Assembly: GCF_024166365.1 (NCBI RefSeq)
Contig: NC_064822.1
Coordinates: 105,520,823 to 105,584,822 of the forward strand
Source: Elephas maximus indicus
Lineage: Eukaryota > Chordata > Mammalia > Proboscidea > Elephantidae
Length of the DNA: 64,000 nucleotides
Reading direction: 5' to 3'
This document shows positions 10,029 through 21,925 of this stretch, one piece after another (position 1 is the first letter of the stretch; the number at the start of each line of letters is the position of its first letter). Both the position numbers and the translations under genes were made by a program. The notes under the pieces are model-generated. The model ran no database searches. It saw only the letters and a list, made by a program, of their open reading frames with translations, and was not told the origin of the DNA.

Positions 10029-10202
10029 ATGCCAACTGTCAAGCAGCTAGCCGACATTGGCTATAAGACCTTCTCTACCTCCATGATACTACTCACTGTG
10101 TACGGAGGCTACCTCTGCAGTGTCCGAGCCTACCACTATTTTCAATGGCGCAGCTCTCTGCGCCAGGCTGCAGAAGAACAGAAGACCTCAGGAGCCCTAT
10201 AG
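10029..10202 (+). CDS. COX14: COX14, cytochrome c oxidase assembly factor (57 aa)
   Basis: Single-exon frame of 57 codons starting [19 protein letters not shown] and ending [14 protein letters not shown]. This matches the vertebrate COX14 (C12orf62) protein in length and along its whole sequence. It is a mitochondrial inner-membrane protein that binds newly made COX1 and supports its synthesis and early complex IV assembly. One hydrophobic segment spans about residues 18-36 ([20 protein letters not shown]). A short basic/charged C-terminal tail ([13 protein letters not shown]) follows. The ATG lies 8 bases after the splice acceptor (AG 10019-10020) and is the only start that gives the conserved N-terminus. 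The upstream promoter carries motifs typical of mitochondrial genes. It lies between GPD1 and CERS5, as in other mammals. Confidence 0.96.
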   Translation: MPTVKQLADIGYKTFSTSMILLTVYGGYLCSVRAYHYFQWRSSLRQAAEEQKTSGAL

Positions 10203-10440
10203 AAATGGGGGATCTTTTACCTGAGCAGAGAAGCCTCAGGCATGCCCTGGAAAGACCTTGCCTGCATCCATTTCCAAATGAAGAAGACTAGGGCCTTGAT
10301 GGTTTTCAAACCCTACCAGAAGAAAGTGTCCACGTTTTCTCTGGCACTGCCAGTTTGGGGAGGCTGTCAAATCATAGCAGGAATGTGAAAGTGAGGCACA
10401 TCTACGGATATTAAATATTTTGCCATGCTTGTGTCTTGAT
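10203..10440 (+). other. COX14: COX14 3' UTR (probable)
   Basis: Short 3' UTR ending near ATTAAA at 10410-10415, which is followed by a GT-rich stretch (gcttgtgtcttgatgttttt) suitable as a downstream element. Confidence 0.6.
10410..10415 (+). terminator. COX14 poly(A) signal ATTAAA (candidate)
   Basis: Common variant hexamer about 210 bases after the stop codon with a U/GU-rich element just downstream. Confidence 0.6.
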
Positions 10441-10574
10441 GTTTTTGTCTACCCAGAGAGGGTATGAACCACAGAAGTGGGGCCTCGATGACCACTTTTG
10501 TAGTCACAGAGTGAATTTCCATGTCTTAAGTTCTTATCACCCGTTGGGTGGGGGGACATACAATTTTAGGACAA

Positions 10575-10645
10575 ATGGAGTCACCGTGAGTTGGAATTGA
10601 TGACAATGGATTTTTTCTTTAAATTGTTGTTGTTGTTGTTGTTAG
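10575..10645 (+). repeat. AfroSINE tail fragment with (TTG)n
   Basis: gagtcaccgtgagttggaat then gatgacaatgg is the AfroSINE/RTE 3' tail. A (TTG)n run at 10623-10642 follows. Confidence 0.6.
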
Positions 10646-10737
10646 TATCAGCTTTCATGATCTCAGAGAAAAGACTGTCTTACATCTGTATAAATCCTCT
10701 GAAAACACTCTTTAAAAAGCTTTTTGGAAAGTTATTA

Positions 10738-10775
10738 TAAAAAAAATAATAATAATAAATAAATAAATAAAAAAG
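10738..10775 (+). repeat. AT-rich microsatellite (AAT)n/(AAAT)n
   Basis: Runs of aataataataataaataaat, a simple sequence repeat. Confidence 0.9.
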
Positions 10776-11024
10776 CTTTTTGGTCAGTGACCATTCCTGG
10801 ACCAATTACTTTGTCCAGGTGATGGGTACTCTGACCATCTTTGTCAGGGAGGCAGAGGCCCTTGTTTGACAGCCTACCAGAATTGCTTGAAGTAGAGAGG
10901 AGGGATAGTTCCCAAAAGGAACGGCTGTTGGGCAGCCTATAGTAACACAGTTCCCCTCCTTAAGCTCAGTACTTTCTTCTGCCGAATGCTCCCAGCAGTG
11001 ATGAAGGGTGATATCAGAACCCGA

Positions 11025-11181
11025 AAAAAAAACAAAGAAACAACCTGTTACTGTCCAGTTGAATCCGACTCATAGTGACCCCATAGGACAGTAGAGCCAC
11101 CCGAAGTGCCTGGTGGATTTGGACTGCTGACCTTTTTGTTAGCAGCTGTAGCTCTTAACCACTATACCACCAGGGTTTCTG
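11025..11181 (-). mobile_element. AfroSINE
   Basis: Reversed copy. It starts with an A-rich stretch and ccagttgaatccgactcata, and ends at cttaaccactataccaccag-ggtttc, the tRNA-related head. It is more diverged than the copy just downstream. Confidence 0.8.
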
Positions 11182-11200
11182 ATGTCACAATAGTGGGTAT

Positions 11201-11362
11201 CAAAAAACCCCCAGTGCCGTCGAGTCGATTCTGACTCATGGCGACCCTATAGGACAGAGTAGAACTGCCCCATAGAGTTTCCAAGGAGTGCCTGGCAGAT
11301 TCAAACTGCTGACCCTTTGGTTAGCAGCCGTAGCACTTAACCAGTATGGCACCAGGGTTTCC
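11201..11362 (-). mobile_element. AfroSINE with perfect 12-bp target duplication
   Basis: Reads cagtgccgtcgagtcgattc to ...gcaccagggtttcc. It is flanked by AATAGTGGGTAT at 11189-11200 and again at 11363-11374, a clear target-site duplication marking a relatively recent insertion. Confidence 0.92.
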
Positions 11363-11589
11363 AATAGTGGGTATAGTATTAGCATAAGGGTAGATTCCTC
11401 ACTGTGCCACTGCATGGAGATATCCACCTGTAGGTCTTTACTAGTGGGCTACATTCTGCTATTGCAGACTTCTGAGGAGATTGGAAAGAAGATGCAGTGC
11501 ATCCAAGGTAAAACCCAACTAAAAGAGACGTTCTTCCCACCATTCGTTCATCTTTTGAGCTTTGAGGCTTGCTAGTAGTGCACATCATT

Positions 11590-12320
11590 CTTGGTGCTCT
11601 CCCAGAATATTAGCCTCTTGGCCACCTGTCTTCTCCCATGCTGTCTTGTGCATACCGCTCTGATCTTCACTCCCCTGCTCCTAAACCTTTCAGCTAAAAA
11701 CGCCTCTTCCATGATTAAAAAAGTCAGCTTTCAACTTTGCTGTAGCCTCAACCCTCTGACTTCCATTCACTCTTGGTGTGTTAACTGAGGGCTCTGCTGC
11801 TTCCTCTGCTTTCTCACTTGCCTGCACGGTAGGGTCGCCATTCTCCCAGTTCCGCAACGCCATTTTCAGTGACTTCCCTACCCAAGTATAAAGTGAGTCC
11901 TTTTTGAGGAGCATTCTTAACCCTCTCATTTTCTAGTCTAGAAATTGGAGACTTCAAAACTTTTTTAATTCCTATTTTCTTCCAATCTGTTAACCTCCTC
12001 TTTGCCTTGACTACTTCCATGCTTAGCCTGTGCCCATAGTTGATCCCCTGAACTCACCAGCACCTGCAGTCTCTGTCTCCATCCCTACCCTTATCAACCA
12101 CAGGCTTTGCTCCATTAGTGAGCCTCTTTTATCTTTAACTCACCCACTGCTGGTTCTTCTCAGTATATAAAGTTGCTGGTTTCCCCCACCACAACAAACC
12201 ACTCCAGATTATCTAAGAAGTCTTACATGATGTTACCACTTCCTCAGACTTAAGCAATGTGCCTTCCACATCTACTACGTGATTGAAATTCCTCTTTAAG
12301 ATTGCCTCCATTGTGCCAAG
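11590..12320 (+). repeat. L2-like old LINE sequence (weak)
   Basis: CT-rich sequence with L2-type phrases. It continues beyond the L1 insertion at 12339-12675 into clearer L2 sequence. Confidence 0.3.
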
Positions 12321-12338
12321 TCCACTGATGATTTTTTT

Positions 12339-12675
12339 TTAAATAATTTTTATTGTGCTTTAAGTGAAAGTTTAAAAATCAAGTCAGTCTCTCACACAAA
12401 AACCCATATACGCCTTGCTACATACTCCCAATTACTTCCCCCAATTAGACAGCCAGCTCTCTCCCTCCACTCTCTCTTCGTGTCAGTTTCGCCAGCTTCT
12501 AACCCCCTCCACCCTCTCATCTCCCCTCCAGGCAGGAGATGCCAACATAGTCTCAAGTGTCCACCTGATCCAAGAAGCTCACTCCTCACCAGCATCCCTT
12601 TCCAACCCATTGTCCAGTCTAATCCATGTCTGAAGAGTTGGCTTTGGGAATGGTTCCTGTCCTGGGCCAACAGAA
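12339..12675 (-). mobile_element. Afrotherian L1, 3'-UTR end, 5'-truncated
   Basis: Starts with a T-rich stretch, then ttattgtgctttaagtgaaa and the elephant-type L1 3' UTR. It is flanked by an ~18-bp target duplication TCCACTGATGATTTTTTT at 12321-12338 and 12676-12693. It is only 337 bp long. Confidence 0.9.
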
Positions 12676-12693
12676 TCCACTGATGATTTTTTT

Positions 12694-13330
12694 CCTCACC
12701 TGTTTTGAAGCTCTACTTTGGCCACAGGGAGAAACTACTATCTTCTAGTTGCCTCCTACCTCTTTGATTTTTCCGTTTGATTTCCTTTGAGAGCTTCTGT
12801 GCCCACTTTTCAAAGTTTTGTTCTTGACCCATTGCTCTTATTCTGTACATTCTCCCTAGATTATTTTAGGCACACAGTGGTTTTAGTATGGTAGAAGGTA
12901 GTTAAGTGCTCAGCTTTAGTATCCTGGTTCCACCATTATAGGTATATTATAATAGGCCAGTTAGTCTCTTAAATCCTTGGTTTACCTGTCTGTCAAATGG
13001 AGACAAAGAATAATAGTCCCCAATTTGAAGGATTAGTATGAAGATTAGATAATTCATATTAAATATATAACACTCTGGTACATGATAAACAATAAATGTT
13101 AACTATTAATATCTGCTAACTCCCAAATCTATATCCTCTGGGTTGACCTTTTGACCTTAAGAAATAACCAATTGTTTGATATATCCTGCAGTCCTCTCCA
13201 ACTTGACATGTCCATGACTAGCAACATTCCTTCTGCTCTCTAGAACCTACTCATGTTTTTACCCTATTTTAGTTAATGACACTGTCATCTGCCTTACCAT
13301 TCAAGTCATATATATGGGAGTTTTACTGAA
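12694..13330 (+). repeat. L2 LINE fragment split by MIR
   Basis: Phrases such as ctaactcccaaatctatatc and aacttgacatgtccatgact occur in L2 order on both sides of the MIR at 12885-13108. Confidence 0.5.
12885..13108 (+). repeat. MIR SINE (old)
   Basis: Nearly full-length: ggttttagtatggtagaagg head, tctgtcaaatggagacaaag core, then gataaacaataaatgttaac end. Confidence 0.65.
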
Positions 13331-13419
13331 CTATTCCCTGCACCCTCCTCCCAATCAAATAATTACCTTATTGTTACCATTTCAATATCTACCTAATCAG
13401 TTCTACCCTTCTAATGTCT

Positions 13420-13960
13420 TTTTAATGGCTGTTGAAAGTATACACAGCAAGACCTACACTGATTCAGCAATTTCTACATATACAATTCAGAGACATTTGA
13501 TTACATTCCAGTTGTACAACCGTTCTTGGCCTCATTTTTCTAATTGTTCCTCACCATTAGCATAAACTTACTTTCCCTAAGCTTCCTATCTGACCTTTCA
13601 AGTTGCTGTTGTCAGTTTGGTCCCATATGAATAGTTCTTCAAAAGAACATGATGTTCAAGGCAAACACTCTTTACTAAACAGGCTAACCTATTGGTGTGG
13701 TTTAAAGAAGACTTCAGGGGACATTTGTGGTTTAAAGTTTAAAGATTATCTTAGGGCAACAATTTCAGGGGTTCATCCAGCCTCAATGGCTCCAGATAGT
13801 CTTGATTCCATGAGAATTTAGAATTCTGAATTTCCCCCTTTTGGTCAGGATTCTTCTATAGAATCTGATCAAAATGTTCAGTAATGGTAGCCAGGCACCA
13901 TCCAGTTCTGGTCTTATGGCAAAGGAGGCATTTGTTAATGGAAGCAGTTAGACAAGTATT
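13420..13960 (-). mobile_element. Afrotherian L1 3'-UTR (second subfamily)
   Basis: Contains gttgtcagtttggtcccata, aagacttcaggggacatttg and ttcaggggttcatccagcct. The same sequence recurs at 46400-47030, which identifies it as a dispersed repeat. I recall this as an elephant L1 3' UTR type. Confidence 0.65.
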
Positions 13961-14139
13961 CCTGTTATTTCTTGTTTACACTTTTGCAAAAACCTTTGAA
14001 TGGTCTCAGTTTCAATTTTGATCTCATCTAATTCATTTGCCACATTGCTATCAGAGAGCTCTATCTGGAACAAATAGCTTAAGACTTTCAAGCTTGACTG
14101 CTTGAGCACACCCCTGTTTAAGATCCCCTTTGAAGCCCA

Positions 14140-14440
14140 AACATAGACAGTAGGTTAAGAATCTCTGGTCTTTGGGGTCAAGTCCAGGCTCCTTATCATG
14201 GTATATGAGGTCCTAAGACTTGACCCACCTTATATTCCCACCTCATCCTTTATTATGTTCTAGTAATACCAAACTCTGTACTGCTGTACCACACTGCTTC
14301 TTTTTTCCAAGCCTGTTTATGCTTTCTCCCTGAGTAAAACACCCTCCCTCCTATTACTTCAATCTTTTTCCAAAAGCTTCTCTGACCCTACACCTTCCCA
14401 TGGTGGGCCAAGTGCCTGTAGAAGATAGCATTTTTCTTCT
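14140..14440 (+). repeat. L2 LINE 3' region (old)
   Basis: Phrases ccaggctccttatcatggta and ttccaagcctgtttatgctt follow the L2 consensus order. Confidence 0.5.
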
Positions 14441-14469
14441 CAAAAGTCTTTAAAAGCAGATGTAGCTAA

Positions 14470-14790
14470 GACTTTTGAAAAGGAACAAAGATGAGTTGGG
14501 CCTACCAGATCTCAAGACATAGTAGAAAGCTAATAGTAATATAAATGGTGTCAGTGCAGAGGTAGACAAATAGACCAATGGCATAGAATACTGAATTCAG
14601 AAACAGATCAATGCGTATGTGAGAAATTGGAATATGGTAAAATGTGCATCACAAGCTTATGGGGGAAAAATGGGGTTGGAGCAAATATAAAACAGTACTC
14701 TATAAATACATATATGATTGTAAAAGCATAACTTACAATCTTACAGTAGTAGTTGCTTTATTGGGAGTAAGGTGGGGTGGATTAAGAAAG
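14470..14790 (+). repeat. L1 ORF2 fragment (old, plus strand)
   Basis: gggcctaccagatctcaaga and tagacaaatagaccaatggc match the end of the L1 reverse-transcriptase ORF. The frame is broken. Confidence 0.6.
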
Positions 14791-14821
14791 AAATGAGACA
14801 AGGGCAGATATTAAAAGGGTC

Positions 14822-15782
14822 TGCAGTGTGATGGATCACTTTTGTATGGCCTTTCTCACCATGGTCTTGTAACTCCCACCAAATGACTGGGTGGGACTAT
14901 GTAAATGAGGTGTTTGAGGCCCACCAAGGGGATTGTATAGCTTGTTAATAATGCAAATAAGGTGCATGGCACCCTTGTGGGAGGGTGTGGGACCATGCAA
15001 ATAAGGTATATGGAAACCTAATGAGGGGATTGGTCAGTTTTGCCCTCCTGCTAGACTTAAAATGAGCCATCCCAGAAGCAGACAGGAGGGACCTCACTAC
15101 CACCAAGAAGAAGAGCTGGGAGCGGAGCATGTCCTTTGGTCCCAGAGTCCCTGAGAACCCCCTAAACCCAGGTGACAGTTTTAACACTGGAGATGGTTCA
15201 AGGTGGCAAGAAGCAGTAGCAGAGAAACGATGGCAACAGAAACAGGAGACCAGCATGAGATGGTGCAGTGCAAAGGAGTTACAGTGGGTGTGCCAAACCA
15301 CGGAGCAAGACAGCTGAGAGGCTTCAGGCAGGAGACTTCCTGGTGGAGTAGAGTGCCCCTGTCCACTCGTTGGCAGAGCTAAAGAGCTTTGTAACACTTG
15401 CCCGAGCAGGGCAGAGGTCAGGCTCGGGCTGAGGGGCCAGGAGGCTGAGGGCCAGAAAGAGGCCTGCCTTCGGGCACAGCTGAGAAGAAGCTGTCCTGAT
15501 GGAAGAACTGTATGGTGAGTCGTTCCTCATCCTGAATTGTAACCCGTTAACTTCTGTAATAAACCCCCTAACTGTGAGTATGATCTGTAAGCTCTGTGTG
15601 GCCAAAGCAACAAACTACCAAACCCAGCAGAGAAATAGAGAGTGCCGTGGGTGGGACAGCTTGTATCAGAATTGGTAAAAAGGATGGAGAAAGGAGGTAT
15701 GTCTGCTGTTCGCCTCATAGCAATCAGCCTTGGGCTGCTGATGCCGCTAATGATTCCCCTCCCACCTGTGAAGTTAGGGGGA
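14822..15782 (+). mobile_element. ERV-L-type LTR, copy A (solo, 3' end lost)
   Basis: Begins TGCAGTGTGATGGATCACTT and follows the other LTRs here through the poly(A) region (aataaaccccctaactgtga at ~15558). It stops at gaagttaggggg, about 25 bp short of the usual ...gccatttttaca end. No internal sequence follows, so it is a truncated solo LTR. It lacks the ~80-bp internal duplication found in the provirus LTRs. Confidence 0.8.
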
Positions 15783-16505
15783 TATGTACTTTCTTTAAAT
15801 TTCTCAAAGAAAAAATTAAGAGGAGAAAAAATACTTCTGATGGCTTCCCATGATTTACTACAGTGGCTCTCAGCAGAGGTGACACCACTCCTCCGGCAGA
15901 GGTGAAAGCGGTTTTGATAGTCACAATGATTGGGGAGCACCTTTGGCATTTAGCAGGTGGAGGCTCAGGATACTAGACTTCTTGCAGTGCTTGGCATTGC
16001 CTTGCACAACAGATAGTCTCAAGTTCTGCACAACAATCAGATGTCTTCTGGATGTTCGAGTATGTGAAAAAGGTTTATAATTAGCTGAGCCTTGAAACTA
16101 ACTCTCCTTTACATTGAAACACAAAGTATTTTTTGCATGATTTTAGTATACTCTGAATTCTTCAGGCATGTAACCACTCTGCAAATGTAGGGAAGACCGT
16201 AGTTTGTTTTGTTTAGAATGTTCGTGATTTCCAAAAATCATGTCATTGATGGGTGAACCTGTTCCTGGTATTTGGGTCTCTGATACACAACTGTATCAGT
16301 CTACATTTGTGGCTGAAGTATTCATGGTGAACGTCCAGAAGTGCAAGTATCTGACGGCTAGTATAACTATGTCCAAGCACTTATGAATGCAAGTCATTTT
16401 ATTATAAATTCTTTTTAAAAAATTTCTCATTTATAGTACCATTAGGGCATTATGTTGATTTTTAAAAGTTGTGTATGTAGATGAAATATTTATAAATTGC
16501 ATTTA
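15783..16505. other. intergenic, no recognised feature
   Basis: AT-rich sequence downstream of LTR A in which I recognise no gene or repeat. Confidence 0.4.
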
Positions 16506-16706
16506 AGGATAGAGAAGGGAGTGTTAGCCGAGGACTTACCTGTCGAGCCACAGGATTCCCACCCAGAGGCTTCGTGAGAGAAAAGACCTGGTAATCTGCT
16601 CCCATAAAGATTGCAGCCTAGAAATCTGCCTCTATGGGGCAGTTCTCCTTTGTCACTTGGGGTTGGTGTGAGTTGGAATCGACTCGACAGCACCCAACAA
16701 TGACGA
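16506..16706 (+). mobile_element. AfroSINE, long type (diverged)
   Basis: Ends gttggaatcgactcgacagc. Its middle reads tctgctcccataaagattgc then cctctatggggcagttctcc, the longer AfroSINE body. Confidence 0.75.
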
Positions 16707-16919
16707 ATGGAGTGTAACTAATATTCGTTACAAAAAGTAGGTGTTGGGCATTAGAAAATTGAGAACCACTGACACCTGGCTCAAGTTCAGATTCCCTATC
16801 ATGATGTTCAAGACCTAATTTATTCTGCGCAGCAATCATTACATGTGCCTTTGACAGCGCTTTTAATATTGAAATAATTCAGGGCCTTCTCTCACACTGT
16901 TAATGGCAATTACAACTTC

Positions 16920-17270
16920 ATACAGTCTTTTTCTATCAAAAATTAAAAATAATGACCTAGCCATTTTACTTCTAGAACTCCATTCCTTATAAACATTCAC
17001 ACAACTGCACAACATATTTGTACAAGGATATTATTTGCAGTATTGCCTTAATAGCAAAGAGCCACAAGTAAGTTAAAGAACTGGTTCATGAATAATGGAA
17101 TGTTAATCAGAGATCAAAACTAGCAGAATACAGATACTATGATTTCATTTTGGTTTTCAAAGAAACATTTGTATACCTGTGGTTATCTGATAAATTGTTC
17201 TGAAAGGTTATATACCAAACTCTTAACAATGACTGGGGTAAATGGAAACCTCACATACTTCCTTAATTCA
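16920..17270 (+). repeat. L1 3' end (old)
   Basis: tgacctagccattttacttc, acaaggatattatttgcagt and aatagcaaagagccacaagt follow the old L1 3'-UTR pattern. Confidence 0.55.
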
Positions 17271-17299
17271 ATTCTTTACAATGAGCATATGTATCTTTT

Positions 17300-17720
17300 A
17301 TAATAAAGATGTTAAAAAATTTTAAACATATACAAAAAAGGAGCAACTAGAGTAATAAAATCCATATACCCATCTCCCAGTTTTAACTATTATTAACACA
17401 TTAGCATACTTGATTCAAAAAGTGTTTGTTTTTTAAGAAAAAAAGATCTGTTCATTTGGATCATTCTACTAGTCTATAAACTTGTTAAGGTCAGGACTTA
17501 ATATATAAATATATTTTCAATTTAAAAATACAGATAAGTAACAAAGTCCCCTCGTCACACTCCCCTCACCCCCTCCTTGCCTATCCCTATTCCATTTCCC
17601 TCCTCAGAAATACCCAGTGTTACCAGTTTGCTGTATCCTTTTAGGCTGTTTTCAGTGTATTTACATGTACAAAAAGAAATCTATGTTGGTTGGATTCTCT
17701 TGTCTCTCTTCTGCTATTCA
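17300..17720 (-). repeat. old L1-type sequence (weak)
   Basis: tatacccatctcccagtttt and tacccagtgttaccagtttg resemble old L1 3'-UTR sequence in reverse. Confidence 0.4.
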
Positions 17721-18265
17721 GAGAACAGAAACCCAGAAGACAAACACCGAAGCCAGGCCTGGGACACCATGGTTCTCCCCATCCTGTATTAGTCAGGGTC
17801 ACCTTTGGTAGCAGGGTTATTAGCTCATCCTGGGAACCCTATTAGAGGGAGGGGAGAGTGGAAGAAAGAAGTCAGGCAGACAACTAAGAGCCACAAGAAG
17901 GAATCCAGACCATTACAATCAGACAGCAGAGCCATGTCGTTGCCAAAAAAGTTTAGCATTTTTTAAAAATGGCTTTCTTAGAGCAGGGCAGAGCAATCAT
18001 TTGAGTGAAGGCAGATCCCAAATCTGCTTCTACTTCTTTTTTCAATAGGCCTGAGGCTTGTCACTAAACTCTCTTTATTCTTGGTAAGACCTGCCCAGTG
18101 AGAGACCTTACTGAATAAGAATAAAAAGCAGAACTGTTTAAGTAGATGGCTGAGGTGAAGGCCATACAGATAACCTTGTTATGTATTCATTTATTCTCAT
18201 GGTTCTTTAGATCTTAACGGAGTCAATTCATAGTCCCCCCTTTTCATAAAACCATTTACCTCACC

Positions 18266-18313
18266 CCTCTAAGGTTGAGTCCTAAGTCACCTCTAAGGTT
18301 GAGTCCTAAGTCA
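18266..18313 (+). repeat. perfect 24-bp tandem duplication
   Basis: The unit CCTCTAAGGTTGAGTCCTAA-gtca occurs twice back to back without a mismatch. Confidence 0.95.
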
Positions 18314-18539
18314 TAGGATAACTCTTTCCACAACTGCTTTTAGAAGACTCATTTTGCTGCTTTAAACCTGGAGAGCTCCTGTGATCCACCAGCTAAACTT
18401 TAACTCTTTAGCATAATATTCAAGGTTCTTCACAATCTAGCCCCAAACCATCTTTTTATCCTCATCTCCCATCACTTTGGTCCAGCTCCCACAGCTTACG
18501 TTTCCCTAAAAATGCCATGTACTTGTTTTCACGTTAAAA

Positions 18540-19800
18540 AAACATTTTTTTGAAATTGAGTTATTTCAAGCTTATAGGAGGAAAAAAAAAAATTATAGGA
18601 GAGCACCAAAAATAAAATATATACCCATCCTACCCACATCCACACTCCCGTCCATCCTTAAGCTGCTGTGTGTGTTTCTGTACTTTTACTATAAAAATCC
18701 AGTGCCGTCGAGTCGATTCCGACTCATAGCAACCCTACAGGGCAGAGTAGAACTGCCCTGTAGAGTTTCCAAGGAGTGCCTGGTGGATTCAAACTGCTGA
18801 CCCTTTGGTTGGCAGCCGTAGCACTTAGCCGCTATGCCACCAGGGTTTCCACTTTTACTATACTTTTACTATGGAAACTTAATATTATTTTTGGGTTAAT
18901 AAGGCAATGTTAATTGCATCAAATGGGACATATTCTCTTCCAATTTGCCTTTTTCACTCAACATTGTTTTTTATATTTATCCATATTGACAGGGAAAGGT
19001 AGTTCATTTTAATTGTTGTATAATATCTCACTGCACAAGTAAATTATAAATTAATTCCATTTCTCTGGGATCATTGGATTGTTTCTACTTTTTCCTTCTT
19101 ATAATAAGTAGCAGTGCAATGAGTATCCTTGTACATGTTTTCTTGGGCCTATGTACTAAGCTTCTCTCTAGGTTTAAAAAAAAAAAAAATTTTTTTTTTT
19201 TTACTAGCTTCTCTCTAGGATTATTACTAATTTTAGTTTACAGGTTGTTGTTTTTCCAAAGTGGTTATCACAATTTTGTTCTCACTAGCAGTTTCCCCAC
19301 ATTTTCAACTCTCAGTGTTACATGACTTTTGTCATTCTATTCATTTTAATTTATATTTCATTGCCTTTCAGTTAGGTTGGGCACCTTTTTATTGATTTAT
19401 TGGTCACTAGTTAGTTTTTTTTTTTTTAGTTAGTTTTAGTTAGTATAGTCATCCTCTGGGAATTTCCCATTCATATTCTTTGCCTCCCCTTTTTCTTCCT
19501 ATGGAGCTGTCTGGTATATTTGTTGGTTATAATTAGCAGGCAGTTCTCTCCACCTTCTAGATACTAATATTATGTTAGTTACATGTGTTGCAAGTATCTA
19601 TTCCAAATCTGTGGCATGTCTTTTTGTATTTTATTTATTTCTGCTTAGAAGTTTGAAATTTTAATGTAGTTAAATGTATCATTCTTTATCTTTATAGTTT
19701 GTTTTTGACTCTTATTTGTCTTATCCCAGTGTCATAAAGATATTCTCATATATTTTATTCTAAAAGTTATATAGTTTTGCTTCTTAAAACTTGGAATCTT
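18540..19800 (-). repeat. old L1 (minus strand), interrupted by an AfroSINE
   Basis: aatttgcctttttcactcaa, tttctctgggatcattggat and gttagttacatgtgttgcaa are old L1 3'-UTR/ORF2 phrases in reverse orientation. Confidence 0.6.
18694..18850 (-). mobile_element. AfroSINE with 12-bp target duplication
   Basis: Typical copy (cagtgccgtcgagtcgattc to gctatgccaccagggtttcc) flanked by ACTTTTACTATA at 18682-18693 and 18851-18862. Confidence 0.93.
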
Positions 19801-19975
19801 GATACACTGTATGAGGTAGGGATATTTTATCTTTTGATATATGAATACTATATTGATCAAAGTTATTTGTTGCAAGGAACAGAATCTAATTTTGGATGAT
19901 TAAGCAGAAAAGTTTAAGATATGGAGATCATATAGGATTATATCAAACTGATACATTTAACTACATTACAATTTT

Positions 19976-20176
19976 TTGGTGTAAACGGTTATGCACTCGG
20001 CTACTGACGGAATGGTCGGCGATTCAAACCCAGGCAGAGGTGCCTTGCAAGACAGGCCTGGCGATCTGCTTCCAAAAGGTCACAGCCTTGAAAACTCTAT
20101 GGAGCAGTTCTACTCTGCACACGTGGGGTTGCCATGACTTGGAATCAACTCAATGGCAGCTAACAACAACAACAAT
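19976..20176 (+). mobile_element. AfroSINE variant with (AAC)n tail
   Basis: Head tgtaaacggttatgcactcg and box B-like gattcaaaccc, middle ggcctggcgatctgcttcca, tail gacttggaatcaactcaatg and (AAC)n. The middle differs from the common short AfroSINE. Confidence 0.8.
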
Positions 20177-20319
20177 ATGAAAAAATGAGACACTTTGGAC
20201 AAAGTGAAAACAAAACCACAGCTTGGAGAAGATATTTACAGCAGATAAATGGAAAATAGCTGTGAATAGCAATAGAAATTTACAGAAATGGAAATCTAAA
20301 CGGTCCAACACCATTTACT

Positions 20320-21869
20320 GAATGGTCCAAATTTGCCATCCTGATTTGTAATACTACATCTGTCATAAATCAAGTGTTCTTTTTTTTACTGTAGCTTTAC
20401 TCTTAGTCTTGTTATCTGGGAGGGCAAATTCCTTGTTATTCTTCAAAGCTATCTTGGCTATTTGAGGCTTTTTATTCTTCCATATGAATTTTAGGAGCAG
20501 CTTTTCAAGTTCTGTGAAAAACCCTGTTGGGATTTTTATTTATTTTATTGTGGTAAAATACACATAACATAAAACTTGCCATTTTAACCATCTTTAAGTA
20601 TACAATTCAGTGGCATTACTTACATTCACAATGTTGTACAACCATTGTGACTATTTCCAAAAGTTTTCTTTATCACCCCAAACAGAGACTTTGTACTCAT
20701 TGACCAGTAACTCCCCATTCCCTCTTCCCCCTAGCTCCTGGTTAACTTTAATCTACCTTTTGCCTTTATGAATTTGCCTATTCTAGATATTTCATGTAAG
20801 TGGAATCATATTTCTCCTTTCGTGTCTGTCTTATTTCACTGTAGAATAGTGTTTTCAACATCTATGTTGTTGCATGTATCAGAATTTCATTCCTTTTGAT
20901 AATTGACTAATATTCCATTGTATGTATACACCACATTTTGTTGATCTCACCTTTTGGCTATTGTGAATAATACTGCAGTGACCACTGGCATACAAGTGTC
21001 TGTTTGAGTCCCTGTTTTCAATTCTTTTGGTTGTATACCTAGGAGCAGAATTTCTGGGTCATATGGTAATTCTATATGGAACTTTTTGAGGAACCGCCAA
21101 ACTGTTTTCCACAGAGACTGCACTGTTTCACTCCCCCCATCAGCAACGTTCAAGGTTCCAACTTCTCCATATCCTTGCTAACATTTTGTTTTATTACAGG
21201 TATGAAGTGATATCTCATTGCGGTTTTAATTCAAATTTCCCTAATGACTAATGATACTGAGCATCTTTTCATGATCTTATTGGTCATTTGTATATATTCT
21301 TTGGAGAAATGTCAATTCAAGTCCTTTGTACATTTTTTAATTGGGTGGTTTGTCTTTTTCTTGAGTTGTGGGAGTTCTTTATATATTCTGGATATTAAAC
21401 CTTTATCAGATACATGATTTGCAAATATTTTCTCCAATTCTGTGGTTCTCTTTTCACTCTCTTGATAGTGTTCTTTGATGAACAAGAGTTTTTAATTTTA
21501 ATGAAGTCCAATTTATATATATCTTTTGCTGCCTGTACTTTGTTGTCATATTAAAAAACCACTGACAAATCCAAGATCATGTGCCCCTATGTTTTCTCCT
21601 AAGAGTTAACTCCTAAAATTAGGCCTTTGATCCATTCTGAGTTAATTTTTGTGTACAGTGTAAGGTAAAGTTCCAAGTTTCCCCAGCACCATTTGAAGAG
21701 GCTGTTCTTTCCCCAAAGAATGGTCTTGGCATTCTTGTGGAAAATCAGTTGACCACAGATGTGAGGGTTTATTTCTGGGCTCTTGGTTCTATTCCATTGG
21801 TCTGTATGTCTAAACCAGTATCACACTGTTTTAATTACTATAGTTTTGTTAGATACAGAAATCTAGACA
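20320..21869 (-). repeat. old L1 (L1M type), minus strand
   Basis: ttattgtggtaaaatacaca, aattcagtggcattacttac and agtaactccccattccctct belong to the L1M 3' UTR. They are followed by ORF2 in reverse (catatggtaattctatatgg, ttccacagagactgcact). The reading frame is heavily broken. Confidence 0.8.
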
Positions 21870-21925
21870 GTTGTTTTTCATTCAGCACTTTAAATATGTC
21901 ATCCTACTGCCTTCTGGCCTCCGTT

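Noticed and set aside
14945-15949. Several 60-150-codon frames in LTR A (and similarly in the other LTRs)
   Set aside because: They recur at the same places in every LTR copy and are LTR sequence, not genes.
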